A DNA stretch of 25,129 nt from an uncultured Treponema sp. Its GTDB lineage: Bacteria > Spirochaetota > Spirochaetia > Treponematales > Treponemataceae. The stretch lies in contig CALAUH010000013.1 of assembly GCA_937892225.1 (NCBI GenBank), positions 1-25,129 on the forward strand, written 5' to 3'. This document shows, in pieces, positions 1 through 7,289 of this stretch. Made by a program: the position numbers and the translations under genes. Within the stretch, counting starts at the first letter, position 1; each line of letters begins with the position of its first letter. The notes beneath the pieces are model-generated. The model had not been told where the DNA came from. It was given only the letters and a program-made list of their open reading frames with translations, and did not search any database.

Positions 1-113
1 ATGTTCTCCTCAACAAATTCTATTTTTTCTTTAACTAACAATTTTACAAAAAAAGCTGAATCGATATCTCCAGGATTATTTTCAATTTTCCTCAACAGTT
101 TATACAAACGCAT
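1..113 (-). CDS. Partial hypothetical protein, N-terminal 37 residues only
   Basis: An open frame runs leftward off the window edge. It starts at an ATG (111-113) preceded by a clear ribosome site, AGAGGAG, about eight bases upstream. The visible product begins MRLYKLLRKIENNPGDIDSA and continues for 37 residues. It is mostly charged and helical in appearance, and I recognise no family. Its ribosome site and base composition match the phage-like genes to its right. A possible promoter and an upstream terminator-like hairpin suggest it heads its own transcript. Function unknown. Confidence 0.6.
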   Translation of the reverse strand, partial: MRLYKLLRKIENNPGDIDSAFFVKLLVKEKIEFVEEN

Positions 114-141
114 ATTATAACTCCTCTTTACAATTTCCACA

Positions 142-170
142 ATTAAATCTCAGTCATTTCAAGACGTAAA
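142..170 (-). promoter_or_regulatory. Possible promoter for the leftward edge gene
   Basis: On the minus strand, TTTACG (165-170) and TTTAAT (142-147) are exactly 17 bases apart, about 30 bases upstream of the edge gene's ATG. The match to the sigma70 consensus is only moderate, and the region is AT-rich, so chance is a real alternative. Confidence 0.35.
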
Positions 171-206
171 CTAAAATTAATTTGCATTCTTGTAAAAAAC
201 TTTAAA

Positions 207-220
207 AATGCTACAGCATT
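207..220 (-). terminator. Small terminator-like hairpin
   Basis: AATGC-TACA-GCATT forms a 5-bp stem with a 4-base loop. Read leftward it is followed by a T-rich stretch, TTTAAAGTTTTTT. This resembles a weak intrinsic terminator for the leftward 682-aa / 41-aa gene pair. Confidence 0.35.
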
Positions 221-226
221 AACCAG

Positions 227-264
227 TACTTGAATATTATTATACCTTATTTTTTATTCAAGTA
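227..264. repeat. 10-bp perfect inverted repeat spanning the 41-aa ORF stop
   Basis: TACTTGAATA (227-236) and TATTCAAGTA (255-264) are perfect inverted copies with an 18-base spacer. The spacer contains the stop codon of the small leftward ORF. It could be an mRNA 3'-end stabilising hairpin or a second arm of a composite terminator with the hairpin at 207-220. Confidence 0.5.
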
Positions 265-372
265 TAAAGAATCTACCAAATTAGCTCTATGAACAAGTTC
301 CTTTTCTTCTAACACATCATTCCTATTTACATGCAAAGCATACGAAATTCTGGATAATTCTTTCCTAGCCAT
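247..372 (-). CDS. Small hypothetical protein, 41 aa
   Basis: A 41-residue leftward ORF starts at the ATG in 370-372 and ends at the TAA in 247-249. The product begins MARKELSRISYALHVNRNDV and is charged, with a high share of Lys, Glu and Arg. A weak AAGAG motif lies a few bases upstream. It follows the 682-aa virion-like gene by 38 bases on the same strand and is closed by a 10-bp inverted repeat that overlaps its stop. That placement makes it a plausible small phage gene, but no family is recognised and chance is possible. Confidence 0.4.
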   Translation of the reverse strand: MARKELSRISYALHVNRNDVLEEKELVHRANLVDSLYLNKK

Positions 373-410
373 TAACTCTTATTTATAATTATAGCATATA
401 TATTCAAAGA

Positions 411-2459
411 TTACATTGCTTTTTTTGATTCTTTTCCTTTTTTGGCAAAATTAGATATTTCATAATGTTTATATCCATTTAATTCTAATATATTTTTTAC
501 ATTTGCTTTAAAGTATCCATAATACATCTTAGCTAATCTACTTAAATCTGGTTCGTTTATATTTATACCACATATATTAGCAATATAATCTAATAAAGCA
601 ACATTATTCATTAGTCCTAATAATGTTTGATCTCCTGGACTCAATGCTAATACATCATATAAATCTTTTATAGTAAAGTTTATATCTACAGCTGTAGGTA
701 ATCCATTCATTGTCCATTTACCACTTTCACCTCTAGATATATTCATATCAGTTATAATTCCCATCTGACAATTGAACAATCCTTTATAGAAAGCTCTAAC
801 TATGAATGGTGATATATATCCATTAACACCATCTTGTTTAGGTCCTACTAATGGAAGTAAGAAACAAATAGGAACTAATATATTTAGATACCAAGATAAT
901 GGATCACAATCATTCGTTCTAAGTTTTATAGTAACACTATAAGATTTTGTAAATGATGAGTCACTCCATATTTCTGGAAATATAAGTTTACCACCTTTAG
1001 CAACTGTTAACAGATTTGCTCCTATAGCTGATAACATATTTCCTCCACCAAGCATATCATTCATAAAATCTTGAGAATTCTGTTGGTTTTGTAATGTACC
1101 TACAGCATTAGTATATTTGTTTTCCATTAATGCTCCACCAGCACTACCAACTAAGAATCCTATTTCTCTAGCCATATCAGAATATTGATTTACTTTATCA
1201 GCTAATTGAGACTTAGTTGTTCCATTACTAAATGAATCTGATATTTGAGTATCTGAATGAATATAAAAAGCTACTGAGTTTCTATAATTTAATTTAGCTG
1301 ATATTTCTGGATCATTATAATTAGCCCAGTTATAAGTATCTAAAGATACTCCACCAGAATATGGTAATACTTTGTCTGCTATTCCTAAGAAATGAGCTCC
1401 AGCTTGACAAAGAGGAGATACATATTTCATATACAAATCACTACGTTCTTTAAATGTATAATATCTTCCACCTTTTTTAGTTACATCATTAAGATCTCCA
1501 GCAGACTCATCTATTATTCTCTGAACAACATCTTTCTTTTCATCTTCTGTCATACCACCCATAAAATTAGGTTCACCAGCACTCATAATTAAAAGTGGCA
1601 TTCTTGCTACTATCTTTTCAGCATATCTTCTACCGAATGCTCCATCATTCGAACTATCCAATCTTCTATCAACAGATTCCATATATTGATATGGCATTCC
1701 TAAAACACTTTGAATATTCTTTATTCTTAAAGATTTTATCTCTGGAGAAGTTGCAAACATCTCTGTTGATTGTAAAGCTTCTAAAGTTTCTTGATCATCT
1801 AATCTATAATAATCGCTTTCATCTGGATCATATTTGGTAGGTCCTTCTTTTACAGTTCCATCAGCATTATATTCAGTTCTTTCATAATACGGATCTCCAT
1901 CTTCATCAGTTTTCCAAACTTCAGTATATTGAGTTCCATCTGGATTTATAACAGTAACATTCTTAGCTGATATAACATTAGGATCTACTCCATCAGCATT
2001 AGACATATAAACTGTTCTAGTTACATTATCTCCAGTATTATCTATATTCCATGTAGATGTAGATCCTGTTTCTGGATTTACAGCGGTAGCAACATAACCA
2101 CCATCTTCTTCAATTACAGTATATTCAATTCCGTCTTTAGTATATCTTTCTCCAACAACTAAATTGCCATCATCATCTTTCTTTAAAAAATCTGTAGCTG
2201 ATCCACTGCTTCTTCCAGATGGGGAAGAAGCAGCAAATCCCATCTTTACTTTTTTACTATCATAAATATTACTTACAACTATTAGATCACCACTAGAATT
2301 CTTAGTGTATATCCAACCTTTATAAGATTTAATCCAATCATCTTTATAATCTATAGCTTCAAATGTTTCATTAGGCTTTACTATATTTATAGTAGTTGAA
2401 TCTTTATCTGGATTCTCTCTAACCCATAAAGGCTTATCGGTTTTTACTATATATTGCAT
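411..2459 (-). CDS. Phage virion structural protein with N-terminal SH3b domain (putative baseplate/tail)
   Basis: I place the start at the ATG in 2457-2459, giving 682 aa, because AAGGAGG lies about 11 bases upstream. The longer frame to 2525 has no ribosome site. Residues 1-62 look like a bacterial SH3 domain, with PLWVRENPDKDSTTINIV, a conserved DDW and a final GWIYTK. Residues about 80-210 are Asp/Gly/Thr-rich with NADGT-type strands. The C-terminal half includes GKLIFPEIWSDSSFTKSYSV and GYISPFIVRAFYKGLF. From memory, this kind of sequence occurs in virion proteins of large Gram-positive-type myophages, but I cannot run the search. A hydrophobic stretch (LNILVPICFLLPLVGP) lies in the same half. 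The SH3b domain suggests contact with the peptidoglycan layer. Baseplate or tail placement is inference. Confidence 0.65.
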   Translation of the reverse strand: MQYIVKTDKPLWVRENPDKDSTTINIVKPNETFEAIDYKDDWIKSYKGWIYTKNSSGDLIVVSNIYDSKKVKMGFAASSPSGRSSGSATDFLKKDDDGNLVVGERYTKDGIEYTVIEEDGGYVATAVNPETGSTSTWNIDNTGDNVTRTVYMSNADGVDPNVISAKNVTVINPDGTQYTEVWKTDEDGDPYYERTEYNADGTVKEGPTKYDPDESDYYRLDDQETLEALQSTEMFATSPEIKSLRIKNIQSVLGMPYQYMESVDRRLDSSNDGAFGRRYAEKIVARMPLLIMSAGEPNFMGGMTEDEKKDVVQRIIDESAGDLNDVTKKGGRYYTFKERSDLYMKYVSPLCQAGAHFLGIADKVLPYSGGVSLDTYNWANYNDPEISAKLNYRNSVAFYIHSDTQISDSFSNGTTKSQLADKVNQYSDMAREIGFLVGSAGGALMENKYTNAVGTLQNQQNSQDFMNDMLGGGNMLSAIGANLLTVAKGGKLIFPEIWSDSSFTKSYSVTIKLRTNDCDPLSWYLNILVPICFLLPLVGPKQDGVNGYISPFIVRAFYKGLFNCQMGIITDMNISRGESGKWTMNGLPTAVDINFTIKDLYDVLALSPGDQTLLGLMNNVALLDYIANICGININEPDLSRLAKMYYGYFKANVKNILELNGYKHYEISNFAKKGKESKKAM

Positions 2460-2545
2460 AATTTCATAAACCTCCTTAGTTTTTACTATTTTATTACCAT
2501 GAGAAAAAGTACTCTTTCTAAACACACTATTTTAGATACGATTAA

Positions 2546-2551
2546 ATTATA
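2546..2551 (-). promoter_or_regulatory. Possible -10 element (TATAAT) for the 682-aa gene
   Basis: A perfect TATAAT on the minus strand lies about 87 bases upstream of the chosen start of the virion-like gene. No good -35 box is found 16-18 bases further upstream, so this is a weak call. The promoter could be phage-specific or activator-dependent. Confidence 0.3.
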
Positions 2552-2694
2552 GTACTTCATCTCTCATAAAGTTTTAAAGATTTCCTGTGTGGTGGTAGCG
2601 GGGTATTTAAAATATCGCATTATAATTACAGGATACCTTTCTAATTGTATTGATTTAGATGAATTATTGTATTTTACTATATAATCAACAAGAT

Positions 2695-2723
2695 TTGACA
2701 AAATTCATACAAACTCTTATTAT
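2695..2723 (+). promoter_or_regulatory. Strong sigma70-type promoter (TTGACA-17-TATTAT)
   Basis: TTGACA (2695-2700) and TATTAT (2718-2723) are separated by exactly 17 bases. The -35 is a perfect match and the -10 differs at one position. Transcription would start near 2730 and run through the hairpin-rich leader into the RusA-like gene at 3025. A host-type promoter suggests expression by host RNA polymerase early in infection. Confidence 0.65.
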
Positions 2724-2805
2724 AAAGTCTTTCCAATTAGAGCATATATTGGTATAAGTATTATACTATAATATCAAATTGTAAATTTTTACAATCATAT
2801 TAATA

Positions 2806-2822
2806 TCTCAGTAAGACTGAGA
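2806..2822 (+). repeat. 7-bp perfect hairpin in the resolvase leader
   Basis: TCTCAGT (2806-2812) and ACTGAGA (2816-2822) form a perfect 7-bp stem around a 3-base loop. It is followed by GAAGGGAAATAG rather than a T-run, so it is more likely a leader structure than a terminator. Confidence 0.45.
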
Positions 2823-3024
2823 AGGGAAATAGAAGGATAACGAAATTTTTATATTATATTATTTAGTATATAACGATCAACCCCCGAATAGTGAAAGATT
2901 TTCATTCGATAGTGTGATTTGTAAAAAAATACAAATAAGATAACCACTATATTAAATGAAGAACTTTAAACACACTTTTAAAAATAACACTCTCTATGAA
3001 TAATTAGAAAGAGAGGTAATATAA

Positions 3025-3756
3025 ATGAAACATAAGACAAGAAAGAAAAAGTCTGAAGAATATGATTTGAAATATAATGATATTCCTAAAGACGATATTG
3101 AAAGATTGAATTATCTTTGTGATAAGCTCAATATCAATAGTGATATACAATATAATAGAATACTTAAGAAGAAAGATCTTCTTTTGAATAATATGTATTA
3201 CAAAGTTTTCAAAGTCGTACTCTATGAAGAACCGGAAGGTTCGCCACGACCTAGAGTACGACTTGTTAATAGATCTAATATAACTAATATGGCTTTAAGT
3301 AATAGCAACTTCATTCATGTATATTCTATTACTGGAGCTGAAGATAATAGATATATGAAAAGATTGATAAGTAATGAAGAATTTAAAGAGTTTAGTGAAC
3401 TAATCTACACTCCTTGTGATGTAGATTATGTAACTTTTAGTAAAACACCTAGTTATTTTAACATAACAGATACTATTCTTTCGGAGATTGGAATTATTAG
3501 ACCAATGACTAAACCTGATTGGGATAATATTGGAAAGAAATATTCTGATATGTATAACAAGAATGTTTGGATTGATGATTCTTGTGTTGTACGAGGTATG
3601 GTTGATAAATACTATTCAATTTTACCAAGAGTGGAAATCACATTAAGATATCTTAATGGTTTATATAATAAACACCAGTATAGAGTTATTAGTAAGAGGA
3701 CAGACAATCAAAACTTAAAATATTTTGATGATAAAGGGGTCCTAGTAAATGGATAA
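3025..3756 (+). CDS. RusA-like Holliday junction resolvase, extended form
   Basis: The 243-aa product carries the RusA active-site pattern. KPDWDN (163-168), K171 and VWIDD (181-185) align with E. coli RusA Asp70, Asp72, Lys76 and Asp91 as D165, D167, K171 and D185. An upstream SPRPRVRL segment matches the usual N-terminal PRPR strand, and PRVEIT matches the final strand. RusA enzymes act as dimers and cut four-way DNA junctions; phages use them in recombination and to debranch replicating DNA before packaging. The protein is about twice the usual 120 aa, with about 65 extra N-terminal and 35 extra C-terminal residues. The ATG follows AGAGAGG at good spacing. The gene overlaps the next by 8 bases, so the two are probably co-translated. 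All catalytic residues are present. Confidence 0.8.
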   Translation: MKHKTRKKKSEEYDLKYNDIPKDDIERLNYLCDKLNINSDIQYNRILKKKDLLLNNMYYKVFKVVLYEEPEGSPRPRVRLVNRSNITNMALSNSNFIHVYSITGAEDNRYMKRLISNEEFKEFSELIYTPCDVDYVTFSKTPSYFNITDTILSEIGIIRPMTKPDWDNIGKKYSDMYNKNVWIDDSCVVRGMVDKYYSILPRVEITLRYLNGLYNKHQYRVISKRTDNQNLKYFDDKGVLVNG

Positions 3757-4207
3757 TAGATATGATAAATTTGAAACTGTAAATTTATATACTATGATTA
3801 GACAATTCAGAGAGATATTATTTGATTCTATATATGCAAATCATCTTTCTAGTATGGTTGATGATATACGTAATTGGAATATATCTAGTCAACCTCATAT
3901 TATATCTCAACCTTTAGGAATTGGGATGACAATACGTAAGAATTATATAAATTGTTTCAAGAATAATACTATGCTTATCTTGAATGATTTGTATTCCAAA
4001 TTTTCTCTCATAATGAATGAAATTATTGATTTGAATATCGAAGAGATAACAAAGTTTGCCAGTCTAGTTCTAGATAGGTATTGTAATAATAAATATACAC
4101 CAAAAGAACTAGTTACCATATTAAAATATAACATATCAAGACTGTTCAATATTAATATTGTCAGTGTTCCGAATAGTAGAAATGTTGATGTTGTTATCTT
4201 ATTATGA
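3749..4207 (+). CDS. Hypothetical phage-like protein, 152 aa
   Basis: This gene overlaps the end of the RusA-like gene by 8 bases, and its ATG is preceded by AAAGGGG inside that gene, a sign of coupled translation. The 152-aa product is rich in Ile, Asn and Tyr and predicted mostly helical. Recognisable segments are LYTMIRQFREILFDSIYANH and a C-terminal NSRNVDVVILL. There is no signal peptide or convincing membrane span. I do not recognise a family. Pairing with a resolvase suggests a role in phage DNA replication, recombination or packaging, but only by position. It ends 33 bases before a strong bidirectional terminator. Confidence 0.6.
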   Translation: MDNRYDKFETVNLYTMIRQFREILFDSIYANHLSSMVDDIRNWNISSQPHIISQPLGIGMTIRKNYINCFKNNTMLILNDLYSKFSLIMNEIIDLNIEEITKFASLVLDRYCNNKYTPKELVTILKYNISRLFNINIVSVPNSRNVDVVILL

Positions 4208-4240
4208 TCTCATAAACTGGATAGTTTTTAAAATAAAAAC

Positions 4241-4263
4241 AGAGGCAGCTTGATGCTGCCTCT
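4241..4263. terminator. Bidirectional intrinsic terminator
   Basis: AGAGGCAGC (4241-4249) and GCTGCCTCT (4255-4263) form a perfect 9-bp GC-rich stem around TTGAT. The left flank is A-rich (AAAATAAAAAC) and the right flank T-rich (ATCATTTTT), so the hairpin can stop transcription in both directions. It lies between convergent genes, ending the RusA-like operon from the left and the 592-aa / 322-aa operon from the right. Confidence 0.9.
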
Positions 4264-4270
4264 ATCATTT

Positions 4271-5239
4271 TTAGATTTCAGATATTTTCTTATTAATATA
4301 AGCTTCATCTACAGGTCTAAGATCAAGACTATTAACCATTTCTAAGAATGTATACATGACTATAGAGGTACCAACTATGTTATCCATATTGATACCACCA
4401 TCTTCATTTATATAATCTGAATAAGTTTTACTATCCTTTAGAGTTGTCTTTGCCAATCTAGTAACCATCTCACCAAGAAGGGTTCTCTTTTGGTTCTTAA
4501 TGGTCTGTTTCCACTTAGCCCTAGTCTTAAAACTAACGCTTTCACCAATATTGGAATCGGCTTCAGCATCTATCTTATTATTTGCTTTATTCACTATATC
4601 ATTAACAGCATCTCTAGTCTTCTGATTACTATCTAAGAAAGAATCTATAGAAGCTATCACTTTAGATTTTATAGAACTAGATATATCATCTGGAGTAGAG
4701 GTTGCTAATGATGCAAAGAAATCATCTTTAATCTCACCAGGGATTAAATATTCTCCCTTTCCATTCTTGGTATCTTTAGAACAACATTTCTTAGTTGTTT
4801 CTTCTATCAACTTAGCCCATTCAGCTAGTAATACATTCTTTCTCTTAAATCTAAATAGAAGATTATCCATACCCTCTTCATTTACAAAATCTGTAACTAT
4901 AGATCTTTGAGCTAGTTCTAAATTTATTCCAGATTCTACTAAAGGAGATATGAATGTTGGTGGTAGAGAATCCACTGCTTCTTTATATATATTATACAAG
5001 CACTCTACTAATAATCCTTTTTTAAAGTTACGCTTGTTTTCAGAATAAGCCTTATTATAAGACTCTTCCATACTTCTCTCTTTAGCATACTTTACATAAG
5101 ACTCGTTAGCAGATTGTTTCTCTTCTCTATATCTTTTATTTTTTATCATTTCTTCAGCTTCTAATTTAGCTTGTCTAGATTCATTATATGACTGAATCTT
5201 TTTAGATAATTGATAACTATCTATTCTATACTTATCCAT
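4271..5239 (-). CDS. Hypothetical phage-like coiled-coil protein, 322 aa
   Basis: I chose the ATG in 5237-5239 because TTGGAG lies about 8 bases upstream. A GTG three codons earlier would overlap that ribosome site. The product is soluble and mostly helical. Residues 1-75 are strongly charged and likely coiled coil (AKLEAEEMIKNKRYREEKQS). A middle helical domain follows (LPPTFISPLVESGINLELAQ). Near residue 150 is a vicinal Cys pair (KKCCSK). The C-terminal part is again helical. The start lies 18 bases after the stop of the 592-aa gene, so they form one operon ended by the hairpin at 4241-4263. No family is recognised. By neighbourhood it may be a virion or assembly protein of a large phage. 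Confidence 0.6.
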   Translation of the reverse strand: MDKYRIDSYQLSKKIQSYNESRQAKLEAEEMIKNKRYREEKQSANESYVKYAKERSMEESYNKAYSENKRNFKKGLLVECLYNIYKEAVDSLPPTFISPLVESGINLELAQRSIVTDFVNEEGMDNLLFRFKRKNVLLAEWAKLIEETTKKCCSKDTKNGKGEYLIPGEIKDDFFASLATSTPDDISSSIKSKVIASIDSFLDSNQKTRDAVNDIVNKANNKIDAEADSNIGESVSFKTRAKWKQTIKNQKRTLLGEMVTRLAKTTLKDSKTYSDYINEDGGINMDNIVGTSIVMYTFLEMVNSLDLRPVDEAYINKKISEI

Positions 5240-5257
5240 TTGATTCACTCCAATCTA

Positions 5258-7036
5258 TTAAAACAATGCAGATGCTGTACTGTCTGGAAGTGTATCCATA
5301 ACTTCATCAGCTTTGATCTTCTTTGTATCTTGCTGTATAGCTTTAGTACTAGAAACATCAGATTTCTTAGCATCTACAGCTAAAAAGTCTGCAAGTTGTC
5401 TAAATCTCTTAGCTACACCTAACTGTCTCTTAATTACTTTATCCTTATCAGATCCAGCAACTTCTCTATTACTATGCTTCAAATTCTCAGCATTCAACTG
5501 TAATAGATCTGCTTGAAGATTGAAATAATCTGATACTCTAACTTTACTGTAGAAGAAGAAGTATGTAAGTTCTCTAAGAATAGGTAATATGTTAAATAGT
5601 ATAATGGTACCAGCAGCTATAGCGGCTACAGTAGTAACTTCTGCTCCTAATAGATTATGCTTTCCACTATTAGCTATAACTGTATCCATAGTCTCATCGA
5701 ACTTCTTAGATTTACACATAGCATTGAACTTTTCCAAGTTCTCAAATAACATATTTTCTCTACTTCTATTCATACCAACTCTATCTAGAGACACTTTAAA
5801 TGTTTCATCTCCAGGATTCTTTATAAATTCAATAGAAGTTGATATCATTAAAGATGTAGAAGCTATAATAGCCATTACCATAGTATTATACATAACCATT
5901 GGTAATTCCACATTAGCATTAAATGCTTTCTTAAACATATTTACACGTTCTTTAATATTATTTATAGCTTCATTAACAGTATCTACTGTATCAGTAGGCT
6001 GTTTATAGTTAATTAGTAATTCATTGATGATTTCTAAACATTCGGTGATTTTATCATAGTTTTGAACTAAAGTTATATCACCACGAGACTTAGGTATATC
6101 ACCAAAGTCAATATCATCAACCTTATCGACAATAAGATCATATAACTTTCCAGTTAACGCAGTAACTAATCTACTCTGATCTTCTTCATTAACTGATACA
6201 GTTATTATTCTAGTATTATGATCTTTGAGATCCATATACTCTCTAACAACCTGATTATACATTGGATTCTTATATGGATATTCAAAATCAGGCTTTAACT
6301 TTAATCTAGTTGCTTCTCTTAGACCTTTCTTCTTTGGGATAGGCTTAATCATAAGATCCATAACCAAAGATTCAATTATAGCTTTATCAGTATTAGCATA
6401 TTTGGAAGAGAATGAAGTTGATTCTTTAATAACCTTACCATTCATTCTTTCTACTGCTTCTTTCATAGCAGCAAGCATATAAGATTCAGCTAAATCCTCA
6501 TCGGATTCTGAATCATCATCTTTACCTTTTTTCTTCTTTGATTTCTTATTCTTCTCCTCAGCTGCATCAGTAGCTTTATCAGAAGCCTTATCTAATTTAT
6601 CATCTATTTCTTCATCATCAGCACCCTTTTCTTTGGCTGCTTTCTTATATTTAGAAGCTTGCTTCTTAACCTTTTCTTTAACTTTCTTTTTCTTAGACTT
6701 TGCTGCTTCTAACATGCTTGCTAATTCTGGATCATTTTCCCAATCATTAGAAGCCTCAGAGCATTCACCACATTCACCGTCACCACAATCACTCATTACA
6801 CCATCCAAAGCTTTATCAGCATTTTTCTTAACTCTACTCTTGGATGTATTCTTTTTATTATTAGCTGATTCTTTTACAGCTGAATCACCATCATCTACAG
6901 CTCTAGATACATAACTATCAGCTTTAACATTTTTATCATCGTCTTCATCGATAGTAGTCTTCTTAGAATCTTTATCCACTACAGTCTCATTACTAGTATA
7001 ATTACTTTCATGAGTAAATCCACCAAAAATACCCAT
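5258..7036 (-). CDS. Hypothetical Lys/Asp-rich phage-like protein with two hydrophobic segments, 592 aa
   Basis: The start is firm: AAAGGAGG lies 7 bases before the ATG. Residues 1-80 are polar and acidic. A small Cys cluster, CGDGECGEC (84-92), follows. Residues about 110-180 are dominated by Lys and Asp/Glu (KKKKVKEKVKKQASKYKKA) and are likely disordered or coiled. From about 185 on the protein is folded, with hydrophobic segments near 379-402 and 463-495 that could be membrane spans. The C-terminal 90 residues are helical and charged. No enzyme motif is visible. The gene sits 18 bases after a truncated surface-type gene and upstream of the 322-aa gene. It could be a virion internal protein or a membrane-interacting phage protein. 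This is inference from composition and context. Confidence 0.6.
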   Translation of the reverse strand: MGIFGGFTHESNYTSNETVVDKDSKKTTIDEDDDKNVKADSYVSRAVDDGDSAVKESANNKKNTSKSRVKKNADKALDGVMSDCGDGECGECSEASNDWENDPELASMLEAAKSKKKKVKEKVKKQASKYKKAAKEKGADDEEIDDKLDKASDKATDAAEEKNKKSKKKKGKDDDSESDEDLAESYMLAAMKEAVERMNGKVIKESTSFSSKYANTDKAIIESLVMDLMIKPIPKKKGLREATRLKLKPDFEYPYKNPMYNQVVREYMDLKDHNTRIITVSVNEEDQSRLVTALTGKLYDLIVDKVDDIDFGDIPKSRGDITLVQNYDKITECLEIINELLINYKQPTDTVDTVNEAINNIKERVNMFKKAFNANVELPMVMYNTMVMAIIASTSLMISTSIEFIKNPGDETFKVSLDRVGMNRSRENMLFENLEKFNAMCKSKKFDETMDTVIANSGKHNLLGAEVTTVAAIAAGTIILFNILPILRELTYFFFYSKVRVSDYFNLQADLLQLNAENLKHSNREVAGSDKDKVIKRQLGVAKRFRQLADFLAVDAKKSDVSSTKAIQQDTKKIKADEVMDTLPDSTASALF

Positions 7037-7054
7037 TTGAATTCCTCCTTTATT

Positions 7055-7289
7055 TTATCTAGCCATCTTACTCATAAGATTAACTATTTCTTTATAGTCT
7101 TTATTTTCACCATCTCTTTCAAGTTGAACACTTGATTTTAATCGTACTATAGGTCTAAAACCTTCACTTTTTCCTGGATATCCATCACAGTCAACTTGAC
7201 CGTTATTATCAACTCTTAAAATAAATTGTGCTCTACTAGATGGTGAAGCTAGCCACATATTTCCAGTTACACAATATTCTGTATATGTT
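7055..7289 (-). pseudogene. C-terminal fragment of a phage surface-type protein (WLASPSS...FRPIVRLKS), cut at the junction
   Basis: The final 78 or so residues of a protein are encoded here, ending SKMAR at the TAA in 7055-7057. The segment carries MWLASPSS, a GQVDCDGYPG turn region and GFRPIVRLKSS. This order (WLASP, variable strands, RPVVxLKS) is common at the C-termini of tail or surface proteins in gut phages and bacteria, some labelled DUF6273. That family link is from memory. The upstream part of the gene is missing. Beyond about 7,290 the frame runs on for 24 codons only because it lies out of frame over a different gene, the glycosyltransferase. AGA and ATA codons match the phage-like side. 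Confidence 0.6.

Larger units (their letters stand above)
2460..3024. other. 565-base divergent intergenic control region with multiple hairpins
   Basis: No convincing gene lies between the leftward virion-like gene and the rightward resolvase gene. The stretch holds a strong rightward promoter at 2695-2723. Hairpins follow it: ATTGTAAA/TTTACAAT (2778-2795), TCTCAGT-AAG-ACTGAGA (2806-2822), CGAAT...ATTCG with an inner GAAA/TTTC (2885-2908), and TTTGTA/TACAAA near 2919-2935. A pseudoknot-like arrangement lies at 2584-2637. The 10-mer TAAACACACT occurs near both ends (2519-2528 and 2967-2976). The leader from the promoter to the resolvase is about 295 bases, unusually long. It may be a regulatory leader or contain a small RNA. 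Confidence 0.5.

Noticed and set aside
2502..2525. Upstream ATG at 2525 as start of the virion-like gene
   Set aside because: No ribosome site precedes it, while AAGGAGG directly precedes the ATG 22 codons later, just before the SH3b domain.
2589..2604. GTGGTGGTAGCGGGGT, resembling a tRNA D-arm
   Set aside because: No matching anticodon arm, T-arm (GGTTCGA-type) or acceptor stem at the right distances on either strand.
2956..3003. 15-codon ORF just upstream of the RusA-like gene (MKNFKHTFKNNTLYE)
   Set aside because: No ribosome site and no attenuation-type codon run; chance is likely in a 565-base spacer.
5589..6008. 139-aa hydrophobic ORF opposite the 592-aa phage-like gene
   Set aside because: Antisense reading of a real gene with a firm start; hydrophobicity comes from reading charged codons in reverse.
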